This document shows, one piece after another, positions 25,337 through 34,914 of a stretch of 64,000 nucleotides of DNA. Below the pieces are notes generated by a model that did not search any database, had not been told where the DNA came from, and saw only the letters and a list, made by a program, of their open reading frames with translations. This stretch comes from Microbacterium sp. (GTDB taxonomy: Bacteria > Actinomycetota > Actinomycetes > Actinomycetales > Microbacteriaceae), in contig NZ_JAPSIY010000005.1 of the NCBI RefSeq assembly GCF_031178445.1, positions 124,001 through 188,000 on the forward strand, written 5' to 3'. The translations under genes and the position numbers were made by a program. How positions within the stretch are numbered: the first letter of the stretch is position 1; every line of letters begins with the position of its first letter.

Positions 25337-26676
25337 CCGCTCTTCCAGTCCTCATCCTCGGCGAGAAGCAGCGCCTCACCGGCGAGCACGACCGACCCCG
25401 CGATCACGACCGCGCGACGATCGGATGCCGACGCCCATTCGCGTGCGGCATCCGCCGCCTCGGCGAGACTCGGGTGCACGCTGGCGCGGCGCCCGCGTGC
25501 CTCGACCAGATCGGCCAGCCCGTCGGCGTCGGCCGCCCTGTCGCTCTCGGGGGCGGTGGTGAACACCTCGGCGACCGCCGGCAGGAGCCGCTCGAGGATG
25601 CCGTCCGCGTCCTTGTCGCCGAGCACGCCAACCACGAGCCCCCACTCGTCGAAGTCGAAGCTGTCGTCGAGTGACTGCGCGAGTGCTGCGGCGCCGTGCG
25701 GGTTGTGCGCGGCATCCACGACGACCGTCGGGGCGATGCCGACCAGCTGCAGCCGTCCGGGCGAGGTCGCGTCCTGCAGGCCGTCCGTGAGGATGTCCCC
25801 CGCGATCGCCTGGGTCGCCCCTCCGATCAGGGACTCGACCGCGGCGATGGCGAGTGCGGCGTTGTGCCCCTGGTGCGCACCGTACAGCGGCAGGTACTCG
25901 TCGGCGTACTCGCCGGCGAGGCCACGCACCGAGATCAGCTGTCCGCCGACCGCGAGCTTCTGCGCGGACAGGCCGAACTGCTCACCCTCGAAAGCGATGG
26001 AGGCGTCCTTCTCGGCCGCGACGCGGCGAAGCACCTCTGCGGCCTCGGCCGGCTGCTGAGCCGAGACGACGGCCGCGCCGTCCTTGATGATGCCGGCCTT
26101 GACCTCGGCGATCGCGGCGATGGTGTCGCCCAGCCGATCGGCGTGATCGAGGTCGATCGGGGCGAAGACGGCCACGTCGCCGTCGGCGGTGTTCGTCGAG
26201 TCCCATGACCCGCCCATGCCCACCTCGAGCACCAGCACATCGACCGGAGCGTCGGAGGCCGCGACGAAGGCGAGCACCGTGAGCAGCTCGAAGAAGGTCA
26301 GCGGCTCGTCCCCCGCCGCCTCCAGCTCGGCGTCGACGATGTCGGCGAAGGGCTCGATCTCCTCCCAGGCGTCCGCGACCGCGGCATCCGCGACGGGTTC
26401 GCCGTCGATCATGATCCGCTCGGTGAACCTCTTGAGGTGAGGGCTCGTGAACAGCCCTGTGCGCAGGCCGTGCGCGCGCAGCAGGCTCTCGATGATCCGC
26501 GCCGTGGAGGTCTTGCCGTTCGTGCCGGTGATGTGCACCACCCGGTAGGTGCGCTGCGGATCGTCCAGCAGGGTGAGGATGCGCGCGACCCGCTCCTTGC
26601 GCGGCTGGACCCAGCGCTCCCCCGCCCTTCTCAGCAGCTTCTCGTAGACCAGGTCAGCGCGTTCGCGATCAGACAT
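25324..26676 (-). CDS. folC: Folylpolyglutamate synthase / dihydrofolate synthase
   Basis: A 450-residue Mur-ligase-fold enzyme that adds glutamate to folates and may also make dihydrofolate from dihydropteroate. The P-loop is [23 protein letters not shown] is the folate-binding omega loop. Later come L-E-V-G-M-G-G-x-x-D-x-T-N and [10 protein letters not shown]. The ATG overlaps the ileS stop by 8 nt. With pabB elsewhere in the window this is the second folate gene seen. Confidence 0.94.
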   Translation of the reverse strand: MSDRERADLVYEKLLRRAGERWVQPRKERVARILTLLDDPQRTYRVVHITGTNGKTSTARIIESLLRAHGLRTGLFTSPHLKRFTERIMIDGEPVADAAVADAWEEIEPFADIVDAELEAAGDEPLTFFELLTVLAFVAASDAPVDVLVLEVGMGGSWDSTNTADGDVAVFAPIDLDHADRLGDTIAAIAEVKAGIIKDGAAVVSAQQPAEAAEVLRRVAAEKDASIAFEGEQFGLSAQKLAVGGQLISVRGLAGEYADEYLPLYGAHQGHNAALAIAAVESLIGGATQAIAGDILTDGLQDATSPGRLQLVGIAPTVVVDAAHNPHGAAALAQSLDDSFDFDEWGLVVGVLGDKDADGILERLLPAVAEVFTTAPESDRAADADGLADLVEARGRRASVHPSLAEAADAAREWASASDRRAVVIAGSVVLAGEALLLAEDEDWKSGWRS

Positions 26677-29600
26677 TCGCCGCTCCCTCGATGTTCGCGT
26701 CGATCGTTACGATGATGGGCGCCTTGTCCGAGCCGATGGCCGTCGCGGCGGTGCGGAACACGCCGTCGCCCGGGCTGACGACACTCGTCACGAGCCGGTC
26801 CATCTCCTCGGTGGGCTGAACGGCGTACCCGACCGCCAGTGTCTCACCCGCGATCAGCTCCGCGTGCGCGCGGAGCGCATCGACATGCTCCGGCGACACG
26901 TTGAGCGCCAGCACGATGCGGTCGCTCACGTCGAGCCCGGCGTTTTTGCGGGCTTCCTGCACGACACGGATGGCATCGCGTGCCATCCCCTCCGCCTCGA
27001 GCTCGGGGGTCGTCTTCGTGTCGAGCAGCATGAAGCCGCCCGTCGGCACCAGGGCGAGCGCCTCGCCCTCCGGACGCCCGGAGGTCTCGAGCACCAGCTC
27101 GTACTCGCTGGGTTCGAGCACGACGCCATCGGCGGTCACGACGCCGTTCTCCTCGGTCCAGAACCCCTCTTTGGCGGCGCGGATGACCTTCTGCACCTCC
27201 TTGCCGAGACGGGGGCCGGCCGCGCGGGCGTTGACGCTGAGGCGGTGGCTGATGCCGTAGTCGATCGCGGTGTTCTCGTCGAGCTGCACGAGCTCGACGT
27301 CCTTGACGTTCAGCTCCTCTCGCAGGATCCCCTCGAACTGTGCCAGCTCGCCCGCAAGGGGCGATACGACGGTGAGCCGCTTCAGCGGCAGCCGCACCCG
27401 AAGCTTCTCCTTCTTGCGCAGCGCGTTGCCGACGCTCGAGAGCTCGCGCACGGCATCCATCGCATCGCGCACGTCGCCGGCAGCGGGGAACGCGGCCTGG
27501 TCCGGCCAATCCTGCAGGTGCACACTGCGTCCGCCGGTGAGGCCCTGCCAGATGCGCTCACTCACGAGCGGCACGAGCGGAGCCGCGACGCGCGTGACCG
27601 TCTCGAGCACGGTGTAGAGCGTGTCGAAGGCCTCGCGGCTCTTCGGGTCGTCGGTGACGCCGGTCCAGAACCGATCCCGCGAACGACGGATGTACCAATT
27701 GGTGAGCACTTCGGCGAAGTCGCGCAGGCGCGACGCTGCCGTCGTGGAGTCGAGCCCCTCGAGGTCGGCGCGAACCTCGCGCACGAGATCGCCGAGACGG
27801 GCCAGGATGTAACGGTCGAGCACGTCGGTGGAATCCGTGCGCCATTCGGCTTCGTAGCCCCCTTCGGATGCGTTCGCATACGTGGCGAAGAAGTACCACG
27901 AGTTCCACAGCGGCAGGAGGAACTCACGCACCCCGGCGCGGATGCCCTCCTCGGTGACGGCGAGGTTGCCACCTCGCAGCACCGAGCTCGACATCAGGAA
28001 CCAGCGCATCGCGTCGGAGCCGTCGCGATCGAGCACCTCGGAGACGTCCGGGTAGTTGCGCAGCGATTTCGACATCTTGTACCCGTCGCTGCCGAGCACG
28101 ATCCCGTGACAGCTGACGCCGGTGAACGCCGGGCGGTCGAACAGCGCGGTCGAGAGCACGTGCATCACGTAGAACCAGCCGCGGGTCTGACCGATGTACT
28201 CCACGATGAAGTCCGCAGGCGCGTGCGTGTCGAACCACTCCTGATTCTCGAACGGGTAGTGCACCTGCGCGTAGGGCATCGAACCCGAGTCGAACCACAC
28301 GTCGAAGACGTCCTCGATGCGACGCATCGTGCTCTTGCCGGTGGGATCGTCGGGGTTCGGGCGGGTCAGGTCATCGATGTAGGGGCGATGCAGGTCGACC
28401 TCGCCCTCCGGGTTGCGCGGCAGCGTGCCGAAATCGCGCTCCAGCTCCTCGAGGGATCCGTACGCGTCGACGCGCGGATACTCGGGGTCGTCGCTCTTCC
28501 AGATCGGGATCGGCGAGCCCCAATAGCGGTTGCGGCTGATCGACCAGTCGCGCGCGCCTTCGAGCCACTTGCCGAACTGGCCGTGCTTGACGTTCTCCGG
28601 CACCCAGGTGATCTGCTCGTTGTTCGCGAGCATCCGGTCCTTGATGTCCGTCACGCGGATGAACCAGCTCGACACCGCCTTGTAGATCAGCGGGTTCCGG
28701 CACCGCCAGCAGTGCGGGTACGAGTGCACGTAGCTCTGTTCGCGCAGCATCCGCCCCGCAGACCGCAGGAGGCGGATGAGCGGCGTGTTCGCCTCCATCC
28801 AGAGCTGACCGGCGACATCGGTGACGTGCGGGAGGAAGCGTCCGCCATCGTCGAGCGAGATGATCGTGGGGATACCGGCGGCGTTGGTGATGCGCTGGTC
28901 GTCCTCGCCGTATGCCGGCGCCTGGTGCACGATGCCGGTACCGTCGGTGGTGGTGACGTAGTCGTCGACGAGGATGCGCCAGGCACTCCCCGTGCCCCAG
29001 GTCTCCGCGTCGGCGTAGTAATCGAACAGCCGGTCGTAGGCGACGTCTTCGAGCTCCTTGCCCACGACGGTCCTCTCGACGGCGGCGAGCGCCTCGTCGG
29101 CCGACTCGTAGCCCAGGTCCTTCGCGTAGCCGCCGAGCAGGTCGCGCGCCAGCAGGTAGCGATGTGAGTCGCTCTCGGCGGGGTCGTCGCCCTGCTTGAT
29201 GTCGGCGGCGCCGTTCGGGCCGGCCGGAAGCACGACGTAGTCGATATCCGGGCCCACGACGAGTGCCATGTTGGTCGGCAGGGTCCACGGGGTCGTCGTC
29301 CAGGCGAGAGCGCGCACGGCGGTGAGGCCGAGCGCCTCGGCCTTCGCCCCCGCCAGCGGGAAGGTGACCGTGACCGACGGGTCCTGGCGGTCCTGGTAGA
29401 CGTCGTCGTCCATGCGCAGCTCATGCGCCGACAGCGGTGTCTCATCGCGCCAGCAGTAGGGCAGCACGCGGTAGCCCTCGTACGCGAGACCCTTGTCGTA
29501 GAGGGTCTTGAACGCCCACAGCACGCTCTCCATGTAGCCGAGGTCGAGGGTCTTGTAGCCGCGCTCGAAGTCGACCCAGCGCGCTTGGCGAGTGACGTAG

Positions 29601-30028
29601 TCCTGCCATTCGCGCGTGTACGCGAGCACCGAGTCGCGGGCTTTGGCATTGAAGACGTCGATGCCCATGGCTTCGATCTCGCTCTTCTCGGTGATCCCGA
29701 GCTGCTTCATCGCCTCGAGCTCGGCGGGCAGGCCGTGGGTGTCCCAGCCGAACACCCGGTCGACCTTCTTGCCGAGCATGGTCTGGAAGCGCGGGAAGAC
29801 GTCCTTGGCGTACCCGGTGAGCAGGTGGCCGTAGTGCGGCAGTCCGTTGGCGAACGGAGGACCGTCGTAGAAGACCCACTCGTCCGCGCCCTCGCGCTGC
29901 GCGATGGAATCCCGGAAGGTGTCGTCCGCCTTCCAGAAGTCGAGCACTTCACGCTCGATGTCGGGGAAGCGCGGGCTCGGAACGACGGAGTCGGCGGCGG
30001 GGCCGAAGGAGGAGCGCGGGTAGGTCAT
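26669..30028 (-). CDS. ileS: Isoleucyl-tRNA synthetase, eukaryote-like (type 2)
   Basis: A 1119-residue class I synthetase. The HIGH box reads H-Y-G-H (65-68) within G-L-P-H-Y-G-H-L-L, as in eukaryotic and type 2 bacterial IleRS, which are often naturally insensitive to mupirocin. K-M-S-K-S-L-R-N is the second signature. The CP1 editing domain is large, with the T-T-P-W-T-L-P-T-N motif. There is no evident C-terminal Cys4 zinc site of the type 1 enzyme. The ATG at 30028 lies downstream of a T-box whose sequestrator helix covers the start codon. It is followed by folC with an 8-nt overlap. Confidence 0.97.
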   Translation of the reverse strand: MTYPRSSFGPAADSVVPSPRFPDIEREVLDFWKADDTFRDSIAQREGADEWVFYDGPPFANGLPHYGHLLTGYAKDVFPRFQTMLGKKVDRVFGWDTHGLPAELEAMKQLGITEKSEIEAMGIDVFNAKARDSVLAYTREWQDYVTRQARWVDFERGYKTLDLGYMESVLWAFKTLYDKGLAYEGYRVLPYCWRDETPLSAHELRMDDDVYQDRQDPSVTVTFPLAGAKAEALGLTAVRALAWTTTPWTLPTNMALVVGPDIDYVVLPAGPNGAADIKQGDDPAESDSHRYLLARDLLGGYAKDLGYESADEALAAVERTVVGKELEDVAYDRLFDYYADAETWGTGSAWRILVDDYVTTTDGTGIVHQAPAYGEDDQRITNAAGIPTIISLDDGGRFLPHVTDVAGQLWMEANTPLIRLLRSAGRMLREQSYVHSYPHCWRCRNPLIYKAVSSWFIRVTDIKDRMLANNEQITWVPENVKHGQFGKWLEGARDWSISRNRYWGSPIPIWKSDDPEYPRVDAYGSLEELERDFGTLPRNPEGEVDLHRPYIDDLTRPNPDDPTGKSTMRRIEDVFDVWFDSGSMPYAQVHYPFENQEWFDTHAPADFIVEYIGQTRGWFYVMHVLSTALFDRPAFTGVSCHGIVLGSDGYKMSKSLRNYPDVSEVLDRDGSDAMRWFLMSSSVLRGGNLAVTEEGIRAGVREFLLPLWNSWYFFATYANASEGGYEAEWRTDSTDVLDRYILARLGDLVREVRADLEGLDSTTAASRLRDFAEVLTNWYIRRSRDRFWTGVTDDPKSREAFDTLYTVLETVTRVAAPLVPLVSERIWQGLTGGRSVHLQDWPDQAAFPAAGDVRDAMDAVRELSSVGNALRKKEKLRVRLPLKRLTVVSPLAGELAQFEGILREELNVKDVELVQLDENTAIDYGISHRLSVNARAAGPRLGKEVQKVIRAAKEGFWTEENGVVTADGVVLEPSEYELVLETSGRPEGEALALVPTGGFMLLDTKTTPELEAEGMARDAIRVVQEARKNAGLDVSDRIVLALNVSPEHVDALRAHAELIAGETLAVGYAVQPTEEMDRLVTSVVSPGDGVFRTAATAIGSDKAPIIVTIDANIEGAANV

Positions 30029-30059
30029 CGTCTCTCGCAGTGATCGTGGTGGCGGATGC

Positions 30060-30222
30060 TGCTCGCGAGGACGATCGTTTGACCGCGGTACCACCCCGCT
30101 TGCGGCACCTCACGGCGACGCCACTCTCACTGCGGCGATGACGGGCCTGCCCCGCTCGGTTCTAGTGGGCCCGGGGGCCGTTCTTCCGAGAGCTCCCCGG
30201 TGATGGCCGGATCAAAGCTGGT
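30060..30222 (-). promoter_or_regulatory. Translational T-box riboswitch of ileS
   Basis: A minus-strand leader with the T-box core GTGGTACCGCGG (30094-30083). Upstream, the segment with C-C-G-G-C-C then ATC (30204-30202) and ACCGGGGAGC fits the ultrashort stem I of actinobacterial ileS T-boxes, with isoleucine specifier AUC. The -10 box TAGAAT (30234-30229) overlaps the end of the arsA-like gene, so transcription should start near 30222. ATCGTCCTCGC (30075-30065) can pair with GCGAGAGACGAT (30038-30027), hiding the ribosome binding site and the first two bases of the ATG. GTGAGG (30113-30108) can instead pair with CCTCGC (30070-30065). Uncharged tRNA-Ile would favour the second state and open translation. 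Confidence 0.92.
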
Positions 30223-30226
30223 GGGG

Positions 30227-31216
30227 TCATTCTACGCCCTGTGGCGAGGATGCGGAGCGCAGCAGCGCGGCGAGATCGGCCAGCGCCCGCTGGCCGGTGA
30301 GTTCGCCCGCGATCAGCGGGATCTCGGCGATGACTGCATCCGGCATCCTTCGGCGAAGTCCCGCGAGCTGTCGGTCCTCGACCGTTCGTCTCGCGCGAAG
30401 CAGCGCTCCGGCGTCATCCGGGGAGCGGCGGTTCGCGATCAGCGCCGCGACGTTCACGCGCATCTCGTCGAGGGATTCGACCACCTCGAGCGTCTCGGCC
30501 ACCGGCAGTGCCTCTGCGGTGAACACGACCACGAACCCCGTTCGCTCGCGATCGGTGATATCCCGCTGCAGCGCGTCGAACCGCTCGCGTCGACGATGAA
30601 GCGTCTGTCGCAGCTCGCTCTCCGCCGAGGTCTGCGGTGCGGAGCGCCCGGCGAGGCCGCGCATGGCGGCTGAGAACCGCTCGGATCGATCGCGATTGCG
30701 CAGCAGGGTGTCCGTCCAGCCCGCCAGCTGCCCTGGAAGCGCGAGCAGGCGCAGCGTGTGACCGGACGGCGCGGTGTCGAAAACGACGAGGTCGTAGTCC
30801 CGCTGTCCGCGTTCAGCCGCCTCGGCGATGCGCTCGAGCACCGCGGACTCGTGGCTGCCTGGAGCGTGCCGCGCACGTTCCAGATGTGCGCGCACCTGGG
30901 CGTGCTGCTGCTCCGGCAGCATGCGCGTCATCGTGCGCTCGACCGCCGCCAGGTGCCGATCGATCGTGGCGTGCGGATCGATCTCGACCCCGTCGACGAG
31001 CCCGCCTTCGGCGGTATCCGCGAGCCGGATCGGGTCGTCGCCGACCCTGCGCTGCCAGAGGTGGCCGAGATTGTGCGCCGGATCTGTCGAGACCACGAGC
31101 ACCCGCCCACCCTCCTGCGCGCGCGCCAGCGCGAGTGCGGACGACAGTGAGGTCTTGCCGACTCCCCCTTTGCCTCCAACGAAGAGGATGCGGCGGTGCA
31201 GCACGTTCAGCAGCAT
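30227..31216 (-). CDS. ArsA/GET3-family ATPase
   Basis: A 329-residue cytosolic ATPase of the SIMIBI class. The deviant Walker A G-G-K-G-G-V-G-K-T-S lies at about residues 13-22, followed by V-V-S-T-D-P-A-H-N-L (switch I region) and F-D-T-A-P-S-G-H-T-L-R-L-L (switch II). These identify an ArsA/GET3-type protein. The C-terminal part contains charged helices but no clear arsenite-binding cysteine triad. The ATG at 31216 overlaps the upstream gene by 10 nt; a longer start at 31264 would overlap far more. It belongs to the cstA - CC-ending protein - ATPase operon, so a role in maturing or regulating the transporter is more likely than arsenite export. Confidence 0.85.
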   Translation of the reverse strand: MLLNVLHRRILFVGGKGGVGKTSLSSALALARAQEGGRVLVVSTDPAHNLGHLWQRRVGDDPIRLADTAEGGLVDGVEIDPHATIDRHLAAVERTMTRMLPEQQHAQVRAHLERARHAPGSHESAVLERIAEAAERGQRDYDLVVFDTAPSGHTLRLLALPGQLAGWTDTLLRNRDRSERFSAAMRGLAGRSAPQTSAESELRQTLHRRRERFDALQRDITDRERTGFVVVFTAEALPVAETLEVVESLDEMRVNVAALIANRRSPDDAGALLRARRTVEDRQLAGLRRRMPDAVIAEIPLIAGELTGQRALADLAALLRSASSPQGVE

Positions 31217-31491
31217 GCGACGTGGTCCAGCGGCGACCGCGGCATGCCCATGCGGCGATGCCACGCATGGAAGTCCTGCGCCAACATCGGCAGCAGCTCC
31301 GCGCTGTAGTACGCGGCGGTGTCGGGCACGCCGAGCGCCTCACCGAGCACGACGAGTGTGAACAGGTCGTCCTCGTCCCGCCGCTCGCGCGCCAGAGTCT
31401 GCCGGTAAGGGCCGGCGTAGTACTCGGCCAATCCGCGCCGGAAGGCGGCCCAGCCCTCGATGAGACGCCGGGCCGCCTTGTGGTCCGTCAC
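31207..31491 (-). CDS. Cory-CC-star family small protein
   Basis: A 94-residue soluble protein ending in H-V-A-C-C-stop. The blocks Y-Y-A-G-P-Y-R-Q-T-L-A-R-E-R-R-D-E-D-D-L-F, L-G-V-P-D-T-A-A-Y-Y-S-A-E-L-L-P and F-H-A-W-H-R-R-M-G-M fit the actinobacterial family that I recall as 'cory-CC-star', named for its terminal double cysteine. The gene sits between cstA and the ArsA-like ATPase and overlaps the latter. In E. coli the small cstA/btsT partner (YbdD/YjiX) also ends in Cys-Cys, so this protein may be its functional counterpart. The CC end could bind metal or be modified; unproven. Confidence 0.8.
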   Translation of the reverse strand: MTDHKAARRLIEGWAAFRRGLAEYYAGPYRQTLARERRDEDDLFTLVVLGEALGVPDTAAYYSAELLPMLAQDFHAWHRRMGMPRSPLDHVACC

Positions 31492-31494
31492 CGA

Positions 31495-33222
31495 TCAGAC
31501 CTCCTCACGTACCGCTTGCCGCTTCGTGTCCTCGTCCTCCGCCTCCGGCGGTTCCGTCGCAGCCCTGCGCATGGCGATGACCGCCTCGATGGCCACCCAG
31601 ATGCTGGAGACGATGATTACCACGTCGAGCACGAACAGCAGCCAGTCGGGCTGTGCCGGATCGGCGAAAGACGACAGCTGCTCGATCGCGGCCCAGAAGG
31701 ACATCACGAAGACGAAGGCCAGCGGGAGGAGCGCCGGCAGCGGATTGCGGCGCTTGCGGATGAGCATCACGGCGATGATCGACAGCGTGAGCGATGCCAT
31801 CAGCTGGTTGGTCGTGCCGAACAGCGGCCAGATCCGCAGGCCTCCGTCGCCGCCCAGGCCCTGCGAGAAGGTCAGCCCGAGCCCCACCACGACGACGATC
31901 AGCGTCGCCGGGATCTTTGTGATGCGCAGACGCATCGACTCGCCGATCTCCTGCACGACGAAGCGCAGCAGCCGCATCCCGGTGTCCATCGTGGTGGCGG
32001 CGAACAGCACGGCCATGGTGGCGAGCACGGTGGCGCTGAGCGAGGCGGGAAGCCCGATGCCGTTCTGCATGAGCGCGCCGCCGCCCTCGACGAAAGCCGC
32101 CACGCCGCCGGCGCCGAACGCGCTGTACACTTCGTCCCACTCCGCCGCGGTGCGGAACCCGCCGATCACGGCGAGAATCGTGCCGAGCGAGAGCAGGCCT
32201 TCGCCGACGGCCCCGAAGTAGCCGACGAAGCGAGCGTCGGTCTCCTTGTCGAGCTGCTTCGAGCTCGTACCGGATGACACCATCCCGTGGAAGCCCGATA
32301 TGGCTCCGCACGCGATGGTCACGAACAGCAGCGGCAACAGGCTCGGGGTGCCCTCGGGCACGGCGGTGTTGATCATCGGGGCGACGATCTCTGGCTTCTG
32401 ACCGGCGAAGATCGCGCCGATGAGCACGGCGCCGTACAGCAGTCCGAGGCCGACGAAAAGCTGAACGCCGTTGATGTAGTCGCGCGGCTGCAGCAGCACC
32501 CACACGGGCAGCAGCGAGGCGATCGCCCCGTAGACGAACAACGCGACGATCCAGAACGTCGCCGGGGTCATCCCGAGGAAGCTCTCGGGCAGCACGACCG
32601 GCATCTGATCACCGAGCACGATCAGGCCGTACAGCGTGACGACGCCGACGATGGTGACGGGAAGCAGCGGCCAGCGCAGCCGGTACACCGCGACACCGAC
32701 GAGCAGGGCCACGACGATGGCGCCCCATGTCGGAATGACCGCGGTCGGAGTGCTGATCAGCAGGTTCTTGATGACCACCGCGAAGGCCGCGATCACCATC
32801 AGCAGCAGCAGGAAGATCACGACGAGGAACAGATTCGCGCCGCGCTTGCCGATGTAGCGCGCCGAGAGCGCGCCGATGGAGCGTCCCTTGTTGCGCGCCG
32901 AGGCCCACAGTGCGCCGAAGTCGTGCATGCCGGCGAAGAACACGGTGCCGAGCGTGACCCAGAGGAAGGCGGGCAGCCAGCCCCAGATGATCGCGATCGC
33001 CGGCCCCACGATCGGCGCGGCGCCTGCTACCGAGGTGAAGTGATGTCCCCACAGGATGAACTTGTTCGTCGGCACGTAATCGACGCCGTCGTTGAGCTCA
33101 TGCGCCGGGGTCTTGAACGCCGGGTCGAGACGGAAGATCCGGCGTGAAAGGAACTTGGAGTAGACGAGATAGCCGAACGCGAAGAGCGCGAGGCCTATGA
33201 GCATCAGGAGTACGGAACTCAT
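31495..33222 (-). CDS. cstA: CstA family carbon-starvation transporter (pyruvate/peptide type)
   Basis: A 575-residue inner-membrane transporter with 15 or more hydrophobic segments. The family block F-I-L-W-G-H-H-F-T-S-V-A-G-A-A-P-I-V-G-P-A near residue 54 is unmistakable, as are the later G-F-H-G-M-V-S-S-G-T-S-S-K-Q and L-F-G-T-T-N-Q-L-M-A. The relatives CstA and BtsT import pyruvate and were first described as peptide transporters. The ATG at 33222 has AGAGAGGA upstream. A -10 box (TAGGGT, 33276-33271) and a leader hairpin precede it. It heads a three-gene operon with the CC-ending protein and the ArsA-like ATPase. Confidence 0.95.
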   Translation of the reverse strand: MSSVLLMLIGLALFAFGYLVYSKFLSRRIFRLDPAFKTPAHELNDGVDYVPTNKFILWGHHFTSVAGAAPIVGPAIAIIWGWLPAFLWVTLGTVFFAGMHDFGALWASARNKGRSIGALSARYIGKRGANLFLVVIFLLLLMVIAAFAVVIKNLLISTPTAVIPTWGAIVVALLVGVAVYRLRWPLLPVTIVGVVTLYGLIVLGDQMPVVLPESFLGMTPATFWIVALFVYGAIASLLPVWVLLQPRDYINGVQLFVGLGLLYGAVLIGAIFAGQKPEIVAPMINTAVPEGTPSLLPLLFVTIACGAISGFHGMVSSGTSSKQLDKETDARFVGYFGAVGEGLLSLGTILAVIGGFRTAAEWDEVYSAFGAGGVAAFVEGGGALMQNGIGLPASLSATVLATMAVLFAATTMDTGMRLLRFVVQEIGESMRLRITKIPATLIVVVVGLGLTFSQGLGGDGGLRIWPLFGTTNQLMASLTLSIIAVMLIRKRRNPLPALLPLAFVFVMSFWAAIEQLSSFADPAQPDWLLFVLDVVIIVSSIWVAIEAVIAMRRAATEPPEAEDEDTKRQAVREEV

Positions 33223-33239
33223 GGTGGGAATCCTCTCTC

Positions 33240-33261
33240 GTGGCGACCGCATCGTCGCCAC
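33240..33261 (-). promoter_or_regulatory. Hairpin at the 5' end of the cstA mRNA
   Basis: GTGGCGAC and GTCGCCAC form an 8-bp perfect stem with a 6-nt loop. The predicted -10 box TAGGGT (33276-33271) would start transcription within a few bases of the hairpin. It could stabilise the 5' end, serve as an operator, or terminate the upstream VOC transcript. Confidence 0.4.
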
Positions 33262-33268
33262 TCGCGCA

Positions 33269-33982
33269 TCACCCTAGCAAAGGCTGGGAGAATGCTGTGG
33301 ATCCCTCGCGGTGGTAGCCGTACAGGTCGTCCTGGATTCCGTTGATCCACGCATCCGGATCGGTGACCCGGATGGTGCGCGCGTAGGCCTCATCCACGAC
33401 GGAAGCCGCGAAGCTCGCGTCGACCAGCCGGGCGGCGAGCGCATCTAGGTCTCCCCTGGCGAGGAAGCCGAGCCCGATCGACGGCTCGAGGGCGGCGTGC
33501 ACGCCGACGCAGCCGCCCCCGTCCGCGTGCATCTCCACCCATCCCCCGCGGTCGGCGACGATGTCCGCACGCAGACCGAGCGCCTCGAGGATGCCGCGGG
33601 CCTCCGCCACGTCCTCTTGGAACCAGATGGGCTGCATGAGCAGGTCTCCCGACGTGGCCTTGGCGCCGGCGGAAACGGTGACCTGCACACCGGAGGCGGC
33701 GCGCACGGTGAGCACCTCCCCTACCCCCTCCATCACGGAACGGACGACGTCGCGCCCCGCGACGGCCCGCTCGGCGGCCTCCAGATCATCCACCAGCAGG
33801 TGCAGATCCGCCGTGCCATCGGCGTGGTCGTCGATCTCGCGGTGCACGGCGAGCACACCGCCGCCGTCGAACTCGGCCCAGTCCGCTGCCGGCGGGAACG
33901 GCGCGACAAGTCCGAGTGCGGTGGCCAGCGCATGCCAGCGCTCGGGGTGTCGTGCGTACACGATCTGCTGCACCGTGATCAT
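33269..33982 (-). CDS. VOC (glyoxalase/bleomycin-resistance fold) protein
   Basis: A 237-residue protein with two repeats of the beta-alpha-beta VOC fold. The N-terminal half contains the lone histidine-rich strand [24 protein letters not shown] (written in two parts in the fold). The second half has [16 protein letters not shown], which looks like the metal-binding strand. Substrate unknown; such folds serve as lyases, dioxygenases or binding proteins. The ATG overlaps the stop of the small ribbon-helix-helix gene (ATGA), so the two are translated together and the regulator may control this gene. Confidence 0.7.
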   Translation of the reverse strand: MITVQQIVYARHPERWHALATALGLVAPFPPAADWAEFDGGGVLAVHREIDDHADGTADLHLLVDDLEAAERAVAGRDVVRSVMEGVGEVLTVRAASGVQVTVSAGAKATSGDLLMQPIWFQEDVAEARGILEALGLRADIVADRGGWVEMHADGGGCVGVHAALEPSIGLGFLARGDLDALAARLVDASFAASVVDEAYARTIRVTDPDAWINGIQDDLYGYHREGSTAFSQPLLG

Positions 33983-34146
33983 GATCCGTCCCTCTCCAGA
34001 TACCCGCGCAACGCCCGCTCGACGAGCGCTGACAGGCTGGAGCCCTCGTCGATGGCGCGATGCTTCACGGCGCGCACGACGTCGGGCGGCAGATAGACGT
34101 TGAACTGCACCTTCTGCGCGCTAGGCCGCGGCTTGCTCGATTGCAT
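33979..34146 (-). CDS. Small ribbon-helix-helix (CopG-like) protein
   Basis: A 55-residue protein. The ribbon strand is [17 protein letters not shown] (about 12-28), followed by helices [20 protein letters not shown] in the order typical of RHH/CopG proteins, with the basic N-terminal arm R-P-S-A-Q-K. It begins at the ATG at 34146 with TAAATT 6 nt upstream, so it is probably leaderless. Its stop overlaps the start of the VOC gene. An antitoxin role is possible, but the partner is not a known toxin; autoregulation is more likely. Confidence 0.75.
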   Translation of the reverse strand: MQSSKPRPSAQKVQFNVYLPPDVVRAVKHRAIDEGSSLSALVERALRGYLERDGS

Positions 34147-34158
34147 GCTAGCAATTTA
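34140..34158 (-). promoter_or_regulatory. Operator/promoter of the ribbon-helix-helix gene
   Basis: ATTGCATGCTAGCAAT (34140-34155) is an inverted repeat (ATTGC...GCAAT) that covers the ATG and part of the -10 box TAAATT (34158-34153). GCATGC and GCTAGC are nested palindromes. The position is ideal for the RHH protein to block its own promoter. Confidence 0.55.
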
Positions 34159-34223
34159 GCCTTCGAAATCCGACGGCGCAAGAGGATACGGCGGCGTCGG
34201 AGCCCTCACCTAGAGTCGCTGTC

Positions 34224-34874
34224 ATGCCCCGTCGCACGGACGAACTCCGCCCTCCCGTCATCTCGGCCCCCGACCTGCCGCCGCACCTCGAGAAGGCGGC
34301 GGCCCATCGCGGCGCCGACGTTCACGGCTGCCTCTTCGAGCTGGACGGCGACACCGACCTGGCACATGGGTCGCTGGAGGGATGCGCCATCACCGGCACG
34401 GCTGACAGCCTCGATCTGCGCGGAGCGACGCTCATGGACGTCGAGCTGCGAGATATGCGGGTCGCAGATCTGTCTGCGCGTGACGCCAACCTGCGCCGGG
34501 TGCGCCTCGTAGGCGGCCGGATCGGCACTCTCGACCTGAACGACACGCGCATCGATGAGCTGGAACTGCGCGGCGTGCGCATCGACTATCTGAGCCTCGC
34601 CGGTGTCAAGGCCGTCGATGCCATCGTCGACGCCTGCCACATGACCGCGCTCGACATGCCCGCCGCCACGCTCACCCGCGTCGCCTTCAGAGCCTGCCGC
34701 GCCGACGAGGTGGACACCCGCGGCATGCGTGCCGAGCATGTCGACCTGCGCGGGCTGGATGCGCTGTCGTTCCTCGATGTCGCGTCCCTGCGCGGCACGA
34801 CGATGACCCCACGCCAGATCGAACTGCTGGCCCCGGTGTTCGCCACCGCCGCCGGGATCAGTCTGCGCGACTGA
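34224..34874 (+). CDS. Pentapeptide-repeat protein
   Basis: A 216-residue protein. From about residue 35 to 190 it shows degenerate A(D/N)Lxx-type five-residue periodicity (L-D-L-R-G-A-T-L, V-A-D-L-S-A-R-D-A-N-L, L-D-L-N-D-T-R-I, V-D-L-R-G-L-D-A-L), which folds as a right-handed quadrilateral beta-helix. Such proteins can mimic DNA (gyrase protectors) or act as scaffolds; nothing here distinguishes these. The last ~25 residues form a helix. TAGAGT (34211-34216) lies 7 nt before the ATG, so the mRNA is probably leaderless. It is divergent from the RHH gene across 77 bp. Confidence 0.8.
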   Translation: MPRRTDELRPPVISAPDLPPHLEKAAAHRGADVHGCLFELDGDTDLAHGSLEGCAITGTADSLDLRGATLMDVELRDMRVADLSARDANLRRVRLVGGRIGTLDLNDTRIDELELRGVRIDYLSLAGVKAVDAIVDACHMTALDMPAATLTRVAFRACRADEVDTRGMRAEHVDLRGLDALSFLDVASLRGTTMTPRQIELLAPVFATAAGISLRD

Positions 34875-34914
34875 AGTCGCGACCGAGCGAGCGATCGCGC
34901 CTCGCCCGGCGGCC

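Noticed and set aside
26864..29167. A 767-codon open frame on the plus strand opposite ileS
   Set aside because: Pure shadow of the ileS reading frame; composition is unlike a protein and there is no promoter or ribosome binding site.
31207..31216. Arsenic resistance operon
   Set aside because: The ArsA-like ATPase lacks an obvious cysteine triad, and no ArsB, ArsC or ArsR gene is adjacent; the neighbours are cstA and a CC-ending protein.
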